DNA from: Candidatus Peribacteria bacterium
Lineage (GTDB): Bacteria; Patescibacteriota; Gracilibacteria; Peribacterales; Peribacteraceae
NCBI GenBank assembly: GCA_903854455.1
Contig: CAINWJ010000048.1
Span: 1-10,508 of the forward strand
Direction: 5' to 3'
Length of the DNA: 10,508 nt
Positions 1 to 5,266 of the stretch are shown piece after piece. Positions within the stretch are counted from its first letter, which is position 1. The number at the start of each line of letters is the position of its first letter. The translations under genes and the position numbers were made by a program. A model generated the notes under the pieces. The model did no database searches, was not told the DNA's origin, and saw only the letters and a program-made list of their open reading frames with translations.

Positions 1-384
1 AATCCACTGGATCGCAGCAAGAGTCGTGTGATTCACACTCAGATCAATCAGAGCGCAGATCAATACTGCCCCCCCCACCATGAGTGGCGTACCCACTGAT
101 GCAGGCATGCCATTGGCGTAGACCCAGAACGATAAAACCTCCGCAATGCCGACACCACATCCCGCAATAACCGACCAAAGAATGCCCTTTGATGACATCG
201 GGAAAGTCCCGCCATTGCGGCTCCATAAGTACGCGAGAAGCCACAGGACGCCGATGACGGTCGCCGTCACCTGGAGGATGAGTGCGCCGGCAATTTTATG
301 CATTCCTGCGCGCCCAGCCATGGAGAGTGCGAAGTTGTAAACTGCCAGGAAAAAGGCGGCAGACAGGGCGAGTGCAAGATTCAT
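1..384 (-). CDS. Partial DMT/EamA-like small membrane protein (5' part, cut by window edge)
   Basis: An open frame of 128 codons runs from an ATG at 384 to base 1 without a stop, so only the N-terminal part is present. It begins MNLALALSAAFFLAVYNFAL and is strongly hydrophobic. Likely membrane segments lie near residues 2-21, 32-54, 67-90 and 98-114, separated by short charged or Gly-rich loops. The pattern Y-N-F, then GALILQ, then G-x-AEVLSFWVYANGMPASVG resembles small EamA/DMT-superfamily transporter-like proteins, where AE-x-x-SF and G-x-PASVG recur. The substrate cannot be predicted. The gene lies downstream of rel on the same strand but is separated by 241 bp of repeats. It has its own TATACT hexamer 6 nt before the ATG, so it is probably transcribed separately. 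The membrane nature is clear; the family assignment is recalled from pattern, not searched. Confidence 0.62.
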   Translation of the reverse strand, partial: MNLALALSAAFFLAVYNFALSMAGRAGMHKIAGALILQVTATVIGVLWLLAYLWSRNGGTFPMSSKGILWSVIAGCGVGIAEVLSFWVYANGMPASVGTPLMVGGAVLICALIDLSVNHTTLAAIQWI

Positions 385-390
385 GGCAGC

Positions 391-396
391 AGTATA
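391..396 (-). promoter_or_regulatory. Candidate -10 (TATACT) 6 nt before the membrane-protein start
   Basis: On the minus strand TATACT matches the sigma70 -10 consensus at 5 of 6 positions and is followed by exactly 6 nt and then ATG. Transcription from it would begin at or next to the start codon, giving a leaderless mRNA. The hexamer at the matching -35 position (17-nt spacer) is TTAATG, only a partial match. Confidence 0.45.
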
Positions 397-425
397 CACA
401 ATCGAAAATAATCCATTAAAACCTT

Positions 426-475
426 GGGGAGCGGGTTTCGTACCCGCGGCGCCGCAGGAAGGAATCCTGCTCCCC
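426..475. repeat. Cloverleaf-like palindromic element
   Basis: A 50-nt element folds as nested palindromes. The outer arms are GGGGA (426-430) and TCCCC (471-475). Hairpin 1 is GCGGGT (431-436) with ACCCGC (442-447). Hairpin 2 is GCAGGA (454-459) with TCCTGC (465-470). A self-complementary GGCGCC (448-453) links them. It lies between the rel 3' end and the downstream membrane-protein gene. Part of it (GCAGG, ATCCTGC, TCCCCAT) recurs near 6731-6750. It does not fit a tRNA. Role unknown; a repeat or mobile palindrome is the best description. Confidence 0.6.
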
Positions 476-506
476 ATTCCAAATATTTTTCCCGTTTCCG
501 CACGAA

Positions 507-550
507 CCCTCCTTCGCCGTTCGGGGATTCAGAAGGGCAGGGAATCCTGC
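507..550 (+). repeat. Dispersed GC-rich palindromic repeat, copy 1
   Basis: This copy begins CCCTCCTTCGC (507-517) and ends with GAAGGGCAGG and AATCCTGC. The same two blocks with a similar distance between them recur at 6702-6745 on the plus strand and at 6803-6839 on the minus strand. The half-sites pair imperfectly, so each copy can fold into a hairpin. Confidence 0.6.
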
Positions 551-572
551 GCTGGTTTGATGATCACCTACC

Positions 573-635
573 TTACCTTCCTTACCTTCCTTACCTTCCT
601 TACCTCCCGTACGTTCCGTACCTCCCTTACTTCCC
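573..635. repeat. Seven tandem 9-bp units (TTACCTTCC type) overlapping the rel stop codon
   Basis: Seven consecutive 9-bp units fill 573-635. Units 1-3 are exact TTACCTTCC; later ones drift (TTACCTCCC, GTACGTTCC, GTACCTCCC, TTACTTCCC). On the minus strand each intact unit reads GGA AGG TAA in the rel frame, so the tract supplies the rel stop (627-629) and further in-frame TAA codons beyond it. The same unit occurs after rplL and before the PAP2-like gene. Confidence 0.8.
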
Positions 636-2558
636 CACCACCCACTCCATCTTCACCTTGCGCTGCGGATTGACGTCACGAACCATGCCGCAACCGACTC
701 TGTGCACACTTAGAATGCCCGCCCGGGTGACGACACCGACAATCTTCTCCGGACGGGGAATCGCCGTTGCCGGACTGCAGCACTTGGCGAAGCGGTACGG
801 CAAATCCAGCTTCTGCCCGATAACGGTCACGAGCTGCTCCGGACGCTTCTTGGCAGCCGATACTCCCTTCTTCTGGATCTTCTTCGGTACTGTTGCTAGT
901 GCGATGTGTCTAAGAATCGATGATGTTCGCACAGAGCCCATCCCGACCTTCACGAGTAAATCCTCGCGCTCTCGCACGGGAAGTGATGCACCATCGAAGG
1001 TCGAAAGCACCGTCAAATCGTTGTCGAGTCCATGGAGCCCACGGGCTTTCAGTTCAGCATTGACCATCTCTCTCCCCTTTTGGAGGAACTGCGAACGATT
1101 GTGGGAGAAGAAGTACGCCTTCAGCTTGGAGCGCGCAGACGACGTCGTGAGCGTCTCCATCCACTGGAACGCCGGTCGCGGCTCCTTGTGCGTGAGAATC
1201 TCGACGACATCTCCGTTCTCCAGAGGATAACTAATGGAGGCAATACGTCCGTTCACACGGGCACCCTTGAACCGCAGACCGACATCGGTGTGAATCATGA
1301 AAGCAAAATCCAGCGGTGTTGAACCGTCAGGCAGCTCGATGATGTCACCGTGCGGTGTGAGCAGATAGATGTGATCGGTGATGGAGAAACCATCGTCAAT
1401 GTCACGCGATTTTTTGTCCTGAGCACCGTTCGATCGATCGGTCTTGAAAGCACCGGGCAGACTGAAGCGCTGAACCGATCGTGCTAAGGGATCGACCTTT
1501 TCCTTGTACATCCAGTGAGCGGCGATGCCGTACTCAGCTTCGTTATGCATCTCGCGCGTTCTGATCTGCACCTCCACCATCACATCCTTGGGGGAATGAG
1601 GTAATGCGAGAAGACAGGTGTGCAGGCTCTGGTACCCGTTCGGCTTCGGAAAGGAAATGTAATCCTTGAAGCGGTGGGAGAGCGGTGTGCCCAAACGATG
1701 GAGGATGCCCAGTGTCTGGTAACAATCCTGAATGGACGGCACGATGACACGGACTGCGAAGAGATCGGAGATCTTCCCAATGTCCGAGACACCCTTCGTA
1801 TGCATTTTCCGGAAGATGCTGTAGGGCTGCTTCTCACGCGCCATCACCTGAGCCTCGATACCTTCCTTGTGCAGGAAGTCCTGCATCGCCGTGGAAGATC
1901 TGACGAGGAATCCTCCATGCGCTTCCTGCAAACGCTTCAGCTGATCCTCAATCTGCTCTGCGTCCGTGGGATAGCACTCGGGGAATGCAAAGCGTTCCAA
2001 GCGGTACTTGAGTGCGTAGATACCCAGCCGTGCCGCAATGGGAGCGAAGATCTGGAGTGCCTGACGACAGAGGCGCAGACGATACGCAGGCAAGATCTCC
2101 TCCTTGTGCTGCATGCACATACACATGATGGAGAGTGCGATGAGCAGGATGCGCGCATCATCGGAGACGGAAACGAGCATCGTCTTCATATCTTCAGCCG
2201 ACTTGCGCCAGTCAGCCGTATAGAGGTATGACAGAAGGTGAATACGGCTGACCATGTCTCGAACCGGACGACCGAAACGTCGCTGGACATCGACCAGAGA
2301 ACCATTCGGCGCTCGGGGAATGAGCTGCAGAACGGACGCAATGATCGCATCCTCATCACGGCAAAACTCCGCCAACAACTCTGTCGACCGCAATGCATGC
2401 TCCAGAGAAGGTACATCCTTCATCATGGGAAACGACTCCTCACCGTACATCTGACTGGCATACTCGATGGCATCCTTGAGCCGTGCGGCGTCAATATCAG
2501 GGATGAGATCCTTGAGTACGACGACGAACGAGCCGACGCTGCGTACCGGAGATGCCAT
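627..2558 (-). CDS. relA: Long RelA/SpoT homolog, (p)ppGpp synthetase with degenerate hydrolase domain
   Basis: Predicted 643-residue cytosolic alarmone synthetase, transferring pyrophosphate from ATP to GDP/GTP. Residues 40-160 align with the HD hydrolase fold, but the HD pair is Q78-L79 and the usual ADRLHNMRT block reads LSIMCMCMQH (142-151), so hydrolase activity is probably lost. The synthetase domain (about 240-355) keeps YSIFRKM, DLFAVRV, RFKDYISFPKPNGYQSLHT, VEVQIRT and EYGIAAHW. A TGS domain follows (about 397-458, TPHGDIIELPDGSTPLDFAF), then a helical region and a zinc-finger-like end with C593, C594 and C623. The protein stops at residue 643, so the usual C-terminal ACT/RRM domain is absent (family about 700-750 residues). 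I prefer the ATG at 2558; an in-frame GTG at 2579 would add seven residues but overlaps the -10-like TACAAT. The stop lies inside a 9-bp repeat. Family is certain; single activity is inference. Confidence 0.93.
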   Translation of the reverse strand: MASPVRSVGSFVVVLKDLIPDIDAARLKDAIEYASQMYGEESFPMMKDVPSLEHALRSTELLAEFCRDEDAIIASVLQLIPRAPNGSLVDVQRRFGRPVRDMVSRIHLLSYLYTADWRKSAEDMKTMLVSVSDDARILLIALSIMCMCMQHKEEILPAYRLRLCRQALQIFAPIAARLGIYALKYRLERFAFPECYPTDAEQIEDQLKRLQEAHGGFLVRSSTAMQDFLHKEGIEAQVMAREKQPYSIFRKMHTKGVSDIGKISDLFAVRVIVPSIQDCYQTLGILHRLGTPLSHRFKDYISFPKPNGYQSLHTCLLALPHSPKDVMVEVQIRTREMHNEAEYGIAAHWMYKEKVDPLARSVQRFSLPGAFKTDRSNGAQDKKSRDIDDGFSITDHIYLLTPHGDIIELPDGSTPLDFAFMIHTDVGLRFKGARVNGRIASISYPLENGDVVEILTHKEPRPAFQWMETLTTSSARSKLKAYFFSHNRSQFLQKGREMVNAELKARGLHGLDNDLTVLSTFDGASLPVREREDLLVKVGMGSVRTSSILRHIALATVPKKIQKKGVSAAKKRPEQLVTVIGQKLDLPYRFAKCCSPATAIPRPEKIVGVVTRAGILSVHRVGCGMVRDVNPQRKVKMEWVVGK

Positions 2559-2569
2559 GGAGAGACACG

Positions 2570-2575
2570 ATTGTA
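2570..2575 (-). promoter_or_regulatory. Candidate extended -10 (TGG-TACAAT) for rel
   Basis: On the minus strand TACAAT, preceded by TGG as in an extended -10 box, stands 11 nt before the preferred rel ATG at 2558. No good -35 is visible 16-18 nt further upstream. The predicted 5' leader would be only about 4-6 nt. The same TACAAT-N11-ATG arrangement precedes the fmdB-like gene. Confidence 0.45.
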
Positions 2576-2610
2576 CCACAAGTCACGAATTGTACTGATT
2601 AATATGAAGG

Positions 2611-2755
2611 AAAATGACCAATGCTCAATGCTCAATTCCCAAAAAATGCCCAATGATCAAATAACCAATCCACCGTGATAGGAATCATCCGCACATTTGG
2701 TAATTGGGGATTGGTCATTATTTGGGCATTGGGAATTGGTTATTGGTCATTTTTT
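2611..2755. repeat. Imperfect inverted repeat of CAAT/TTGG heptamers between divergent genes
   Basis: The left arm (2611-2671) holds CAATGCT, CAATGCT, CAATTCC and related units. The right arm (2708-2749) reads as consecutive heptamers TTGGGCA, TTGGGAA, TTGGTTA, TTGGTCA and ends in a T run (2750-2755). The arms are roughly complementary (ATGACCAAT against ATTGGTCAT, CAATTCCCA against TGGGAATTG), separated by a 36-nt unrelated loop. It fills most of the space between the rel start and the rplJ promoter and could form a long imperfect hairpin with a T tail. Confidence 0.7.
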
Positions 2756-2766
2756 CTCAAGTGCTA

Positions 2767-2795
2767 TTGACAATGTCCGCATGGATGTCTACAGT
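2767..2795 (+). promoter_or_regulatory. Sigma70-type promoter for rplJ-rplL
   Basis: A perfect -35 TTGACA (2767-2772) is followed, after 17 nt, by TACAGT (2790-2795), which fits the -10 consensus at 4 of 6 positions. Transcription would begin near 2802, just ahead of the L10-type leader. The same -10 hexamer with a 17-nt spacer is found before the zinc-ribbon gene. Confidence 0.72.
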
Positions 2796-2801
2796 ACAGC
2801 C

Positions 2802-2909
2802 ACGTCCGAAGACCGGAGGCATTAGGCCGTTAGGCTGAAGGTAAGCCCTCCCGAGGAATACAGCAGCGCTCATCCGGCCCCGGCTTGGTGAATCGTGCCG
2901 TGTTCCTCG
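2802..2909 (+). promoter_or_regulatory. L10-type ribosomal leader RNA (likely L10-binding autoregulatory element)
   Basis: The segment GTCCGAAGACCGGAGGC (from 2804) and CCCTCCCGAGG (2846-2856) resembles the kink-turn-like L10-binding site of L10 leaders and of the matching region in 23S rRNA. GGAGG (2815-2819) pairs with CCTCC (2847-2851). A second long stem pairs GAGGAATAC (2853-2861) with GTGTTCCTC (2900-2908), one G-U pair. It lies directly between the promoter and an intrinsic terminator, ahead of rplJ. In other bacteria L10 or the L10-L12 complex binds such leaders to lower rplJ-rplL expression. Assignment is from motif recall; a covariance model search would settle it. Confidence 0.7.
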
Positions 2910-2939
2910 CTGGTCTCCCGGGCGGAGGCCAGTTTTTTT
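2910..2939 (+). terminator. Intrinsic terminator/attenuator in the rplJ leader
   Basis: CTGGTCTCC (2910-2918) pairs with GGAGGCCAG (2924-2932), a 9-bp stem with one G-U pair and a CGGGC loop, followed by seven T residues (2933-2939). Because it lies 55 nt before the rplJ ATG and after the L10-type leader, it most likely acts as an attenuator whose use depends on the leader fold. Confidence 0.75.
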
Positions 2940-2994
2940 AAGGTCATCAATCCTGAAATCCAGCAGTAACAAGCTCCGATTCCCCCCTCTTACG

Positions 2995-3591
2995 ATGGCT
3001 CTCACACGTGATCAGAAGAAAGTACAGGTCGCCGACCTGACCAAGAAGATGCAGAATGCATCCTCCGTGATCTTCGCCCAGTACCTGGGACTCACGGTCA
3101 GCAATATCACCAAGCTCCGCTCCAGCCTCCGCAAAGAGAAAGCTGAGATGCAGGTTGCCAAGAAAACCCTGATCCAGATCGCCGCGAAGGATGCCAAACT
3201 GCCGGAAATCGCTGATGCGAACCTCCCGGGCGGTGTCGCATGCATCTTCTCGACGACGGAACCGACAGCCGGTGCAGCCATTGCGTTCAAGTTCGCCAAG
3301 GATCATCCGCAGATCAAGCTCGTCGGAGGCATCTTCGACGGCAAGATTCTCACTGCTGCCGAGGCTAATGCTCTCGCGACGATCCCGTCACGCCTGCAGC
3401 TCCTCGCAACATTCATGTCGATGTGTTCCGCTCCGCTGGTTCAGTTCGCCTCCGCCTGCTCATCTCCGCTCACCGGTTTCGCCAGAGCTTTGAGCGAAAT
3501 CGCGAAGAAGAAAGAATCTGCGTCTCCCGCCGCACCGGTTGCTGAAACTCCTGTTGCTCCCACCGCCTCTGCCACACCAACTGCTGCCTAA
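2995..3591 (+). CDS. rplJ: 50S ribosomal protein L10
   Basis: This 198-residue protein is ribosomal protein uL10, the stalk base that binds 23S rRNA and carries L7/L12 dimers. The start MALTRDQKKVQVADLTKKM, the segment SSVIFAQYLGLTV, the block EMQVAKKTLIQIAAKDA and the segment KLVGGIFDGKILTAAEANALATIPSR with the following helix are typical of L10. The usual length is about 165-175 residues; here a tail of about 25 residues rich in Ala, Pro and Thr follows KKKESASP, an unusual low-complexity extension resembling the L7/L12 hinge. No Shine-Dalgarno sequence precedes the ATG; the upstream bases are C-rich. It has its own promoter, leader and attenuator and is followed after 51 nt by rplL. Annotation is firm. 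Confidence 0.97.
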   Translation: MALTRDQKKVQVADLTKKMQNASSVIFAQYLGLTVSNITKLRSSLRKEKAEMQVAKKTLIQIAAKDAKLPEIADANLPGGVACIFSTTEPTAGAAIAFKFAKDHPQIKLVGGIFDGKILTAAEANALATIPSRLQLLATFMSMCSAPLVQFASACSSPLTGFARALSEIAKKKESASPAAPVAETPVAPTASATPTAA

Positions 3592-3625
3592 TTTTACATT
3601 CTACATTTTACATTTTACATTTTTT
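3592..3625 (+). repeat. Tandem 7-bp repeat TACATTY between rplJ and rplL
   Basis: Four heptamers (TACATTC, then three TACATTT) fill 3595-3622, followed by extra T residues. The tract starts immediately after the rplJ TAA. The same heptamer array, TACATTT/TACATTC four times, lies inside the dinB coding frame at 5821-5848. It leaves only a C-rich stretch before the rplL ATG. Confidence 0.8.
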
Positions 3626-3642
3626 CTTTCCCCCCCATTCCT

Positions 3643-4038
3643 ATGTCAGACGCTACTACCCTCACCAAAGAGGAACAAGCTGTCATCGACGCACTGGAGA
3701 AGCTGAACGTCATCCAGCTCAACAATGTCGTCAAATTCATGGAGAAGCAGTACGGCATCTCCGCCGCTGCGCCTGTTGCAGTTGCCGCCGCAGCCGGTGG
3801 TGCTGCAGCCGCTCCGGCTGAAGAGAAGTCCAGCTACGACGTCGAGCTCACCGATGCCGGCGCTCAGAAGATCGCCATCATCAAGGTCATCCGCGAGGTG
3901 ACGCAGCTCGGTCTCGGCGAAGCCAAAGAGCTCTCCGAGAAGTGCCCTGCCATGATCAAGAAGGGTGTCTCCAAGGCAGACGCAGAGGCCATGAAGAAGA
4001 AGATCGAGGCCGCCGGAGGAAAAGTTACGCTTAAGTAA
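3643..4038 (+). CDS. rplL: 50S ribosomal protein L7/L12
   Basis: This 131-residue protein is bL12, the mobile stalk protein that recruits translational GTPases. The N-terminal dimerisation region (about 6-38) contains LTKEEQAVIDALEKLNVIQL. An Ala/Gly-rich hinge covers about 41-59. The C-terminal domain (about 64-131) carries the family signature KIAIIKVIREVTQLGLGEAK and ends GGKVTLK. The length is close to the usual 120-130. The ATG follows C-rich DNA with no Shine-Dalgarno sequence. The stop codon TAA (4036-4038) lies in the first of four 9-bp repeat units, the last of which forms the stem of a terminator. It is co-transcribed with rplJ. Annotation is firm. Confidence 0.97.
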   Translation: MSDATTLTKEEQAVIDALEKLNVIQLNNVVKFMEKQYGISAAAPVAVAAAAGGAAAAPAEEKSSYDVELTDAGAQKIAIIKVIREVTQLGLGEAKELSEKCPAMIKKGVSKADAEAMKKKIEAAGGKVTLK

Positions 4039-4070
4039 GGTACGTAAAGTAGGTATAGTAAGTAAGGTAG
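4035..4070. repeat. Four 9-bp repeat units (GTAAGGTAG type) at the rplL 3' end
   Basis: Units GTAAGGTAC, GTAAAGTAG, GTATAGTAA and GTAAGGTAG occupy 4035-4070. They are reverse-complement relatives of the TTACCTTCC units near rel. The first contains the rplL stop codon, and the last pairs with an inverted unit to make the terminator. Confidence 0.75.
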
Positions 4071-4094
4071 GTGAAAATCTACCTTACTTTTTTT
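4060..4094 (+). terminator. Intrinsic terminator of rplJ-rplL, built from repeat units
   Basis: The bases 4060-4070 (AAGTAAGGTAG) pair perfectly with 4079-4089 (CTACCTTACTT), an 11-bp stem with an 8-nt loop GTGAAAAT, and T residues continue to 4094. The stem is AT-rich but long and perfect. It consists of one 9-bp repeat unit facing an inverted copy. Confidence 0.75.
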
Positions 4095-4101
4095 GAATTT
4101 C

Positions 4102-4146
4102 TCACCTCCCTTACCTTCCTTACGTACCTCACCTTCCTTACCTCGT
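4102..4146. repeat. Five 9-bp units (TTACCTTCC type) directly before the PAP2-like gene
   Basis: TCACCTCCC, TTACCTTCC, TTACGTACC, TCACCTTCC and TTACCTCGT fill 4102-4146, and CCC then precedes the ATG at 4150. The tract thus forms the pyrimidine-rich translation start region of the next gene, oriented opposite to the units after rplL. Confidence 0.75.
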
Positions 4147-4149
4147 CCC

Positions 4150-4566
4150 ATGCATTCCTTCTTCTCCTCCTACCTCTTCATCATTCCCCTCTTCGTCGGT
4201 CTCCTGGCGGAGATTACGAAGATATTATTTGAGGGACTGGTGCGCAATACCTGGCACGAAGGACTCTTCCGACCCGGAGGAATGCCGAGTAGTCACTCAG
4301 CCATCGTGACGTCACTCGTGATCGTCGTGGGGAAGAAGCTCGGACTGGATTCACCGGAATTCGCTATCGCCATCGTCTTTGCCTGCATCGTGTGGTACGA
4401 CGCGGTCAGCTCCAGGCGCGCCATCGGTGAGCAGGCAAAGATCTTGAATCGCCTGCAGCACTGGAAGCACTTCTCCGAACGACTGGGGCATTCACTCAGG
4501 CAAGTCATCGGTGGCATCGTCTTCGCCATCGCCATCACGTACCTGGGTATGTGGTGGCTTGGATAA
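4150..4566 (+). CDS. Divergent PAP2 family membrane protein (DUF212/YuiD-like)
   Basis: This 138-residue integral membrane protein belongs to the divergent PAP2 family (DUF212, as in Bacillus YuiD). The signature RPGGMPSSHSAIVTSL lies at 41-56, followed by FAIAIVFACIVWYDAVSSRR (71-90), GEQAKILN (93-100) and E110 with RLGHS (111-115). Hydrophobic segments lie near 5-24, 50-62, 70-83 and 118-136. The family is related to lipid phosphate phosphatases but its substrate is not established. A frame upstream (from 4093) is open but translates repeat DNA, so the ATG at 4150 is preferred; the length then matches the family. No Shine-Dalgarno sequence is present. It follows the rplL terminator by 55 nt, and I see no convincing promoter of its own, so read-through or an unrecognised promoter is possible. 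Confidence 0.88.
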   Translation: MHSFFSSYLFIIPLFVGLLAEITKILFEGLVRNTWHEGLFRPGGMPSSHSAIVTSLVIVVGKKLGLDSPEFAIAIVFACIVWYDAVSSRRAIGEQAKILNRLQHWKHFSERLGHSLRQVIGGIVFAIAITYLGMWWLG

Positions 4567-4632
4567 GTCTGCCTCCCCCTCAACTCCGCTCAGAGCAGCC
4601 AAAACCAATATCTGGAATGGCCGTCTTTCTGA

Positions 4633-4661
4633 TTGACCGACACATCAGACAAGCGTACAGT
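4633..4661 (+). promoter_or_regulatory. Candidate sigma70 promoter for the zinc-ribbon gene
   Basis: TTGACC (4633-4638), 5 of 6 to the -35 consensus, is followed after 17 nt by TACAGT (4656-4661). The arrangement and -10 hexamer are the same as at the rplJ promoter. Transcription would start near 4668, giving a leader of about 90 nt. Confidence 0.5.
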
Positions 4662-4720
4662 GCTTGTGTAAACGCCTTCGTATTTAGAGTCAATCGGATA
4701 CCCGATCTGCGCACTAGAAA

Positions 4721-4740
4721 AGGAGGAAGGTTGCATCCTT
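4721..4740 (+). promoter_or_regulatory. Isolated Shine-Dalgarno-like AGGAGG and small hairpin in the zinc-ribbon leader
   Basis: AGGAGG (4721-4726) is the strongest Shine-Dalgarno-like sequence I see near a gene start, but it stands 34 nt before the ATG at 4761. Just after it AAGG (4727-4730) can pair with CCTT (4737-4740) around TTGCAT. An in-frame TTG at 4731 would sit 4 nt after AGGAGG, too close for a normal site, and would add HPYFFFFIT before the ATG. Role unclear: alternative start, or a leader element. Confidence 0.35.
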
Positions 4741-4760
4741 ACTTCTTTTTTTTCATTACT

Positions 4761-5072
4761 ATGGCTGATCAACAGCTATCTTGCCGCGACTGCGGCCAGC
4801 CCTTCACCTTCACGGATGGTGAGCAGGCTTTCTACGCCGAGCGCGGCCTCGCCTCACCCCAGCGGTGCAAGGACTGTCGCAACAAGCGCAAGAACGAGCG
4901 CATGTCCCAGCGCGAAATGCACCCGGCAACGTGTGCACGCTGCGGCACCGCTTGCGAGGTTCCGTTCAAGCCGCGCCCCGAGTCCGAGGGCGGTCGTCCG
5001 GTCCTCTGTCTGAACTGCTTCCGTGCAGAGAAGGATGGCGGCGCACCACGCGCTTCCACGCCTGCTGCGTAA
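4761..5072 (+). CDS. Zinc-ribbon protein with two CxxC/CxxC modules (zf-trcl-like)
   Basis: This small cytosolic protein (103 residues) carries eight cysteines as four CxxC pairs: C8/C11 with C36/C39, and C58/C61 with C83/C86. The first module reads LSCRDCGQPFTFTDGEQAFY and then SPQRCKDCR, the pattern of the probable zinc-ribbon domain zf-trcl. The second is a CxxC-x21-CxxC module with VPFKP and RPVLCLNCF, seen in related small proteins. A low-complexity Ala/Pro/Ser tail closes it. A role in nucleic acid binding or regulation is often guessed for such proteins but is not established. The ATG at 4761 is chosen because the zinc ribbon begins right after it; an upstream extension is possible. 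It has its own promoter and a clear terminator, so it is a single-gene unit. Confidence 0.88.
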   Translation: MADQQLSCRDCGQPFTFTDGEQAFYAERGLASPQRCKDCRNKRKNERMSQREMHPATCARCGTACEVPFKPRPESEGGRPVLCLNCFRAEKDGGAPRASTPAA

Positions 5073-5096
5073 CATTCGCATCAGAACAACAAAATG

Positions 5097-5123
5097 AGCC
5101 GGGGCGCGAGCCTCGGCTTTTTT
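5097..5123 (+). terminator. Intrinsic terminator of the zinc-ribbon gene
   Basis: AGCCGGGG (5097-5104) pairs with CCTCGGCT (5111-5118), 8 bp with one G-U pair and a 6-nt loop, followed by T residues to 5123. It lies 24 nt after the stop codon. Confidence 0.85.
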
Positions 5124-5146
5124 GTAGCGCAATGATGATCATCGTG

Positions 5147-5152
5147 TACAAT
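5147..5152 (+). promoter_or_regulatory. Weak candidate -10 (TACAAT) upstream of dinB
   Basis: TACAAT is the -10-like hexamer also found before rel and the fmdB-like gene, and it comes just after the zinc-ribbon terminator. The best upstream partner is TTGTAG (5122-5127) at a 19-nt spacing, which is poor. It lies 153 nt before the dinB start, with three hairpins between. Confidence 0.3.
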
Positions 5153-5159
5153 CGTCCAC

Positions 5160-5266
5160 CAACCTTCGCTCGGCGAAGGTTGCCGGCCGTAGCTCCGACC
5201 TCGCAGTTATTTTTCTTCCGCAAATCGCCGAGCTACGGTTGGCCAGCCCCCGGAACGAAGGCTGGC
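5160..5266. repeat. Three adjacent hairpins in the dinB leader
   Basis: Hairpin A pairs CAACCTTCGC (5160-5169) with GCGAAGGTTG (5173-5182), 10 bp perfect, loop TCG. Hairpin B pairs CCGTAGCTC (5187-5195) with GAGCTACGG (5230-5238). Hairpin C pairs GCCAGCC (5242-5248) with GGCTGGC (5260-5266). They fill the region between the zinc-ribbon terminator and dinB. CCTTCGC is shared with the dispersed palindrome. They look like repeat-derived DNA, though an effect on dinB expression is possible. Confidence 0.65.

Noticed and set aside
426..475. tRNA gene suggested by the cloverleaf-like fold
   Set aside because: It is only 50 nt, has no anticodon arm, T-loop or D-loop consensus, and its arms do not fit tRNA dimensions.
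424..1230. Long plus-strand open frame of 268 codons
   Set aside because: It is antisense to the 3' half of rel and its start lies in the repeat spacer; the translation of repeats (LPYLPYLPY) and rel antisense shows no family features, while rel is well supported.
1620..2231. Plus-strand open frame of 203 codons
   Set aside because: It is an antisense shadow of rel codon usage with no recognisable protein pattern.
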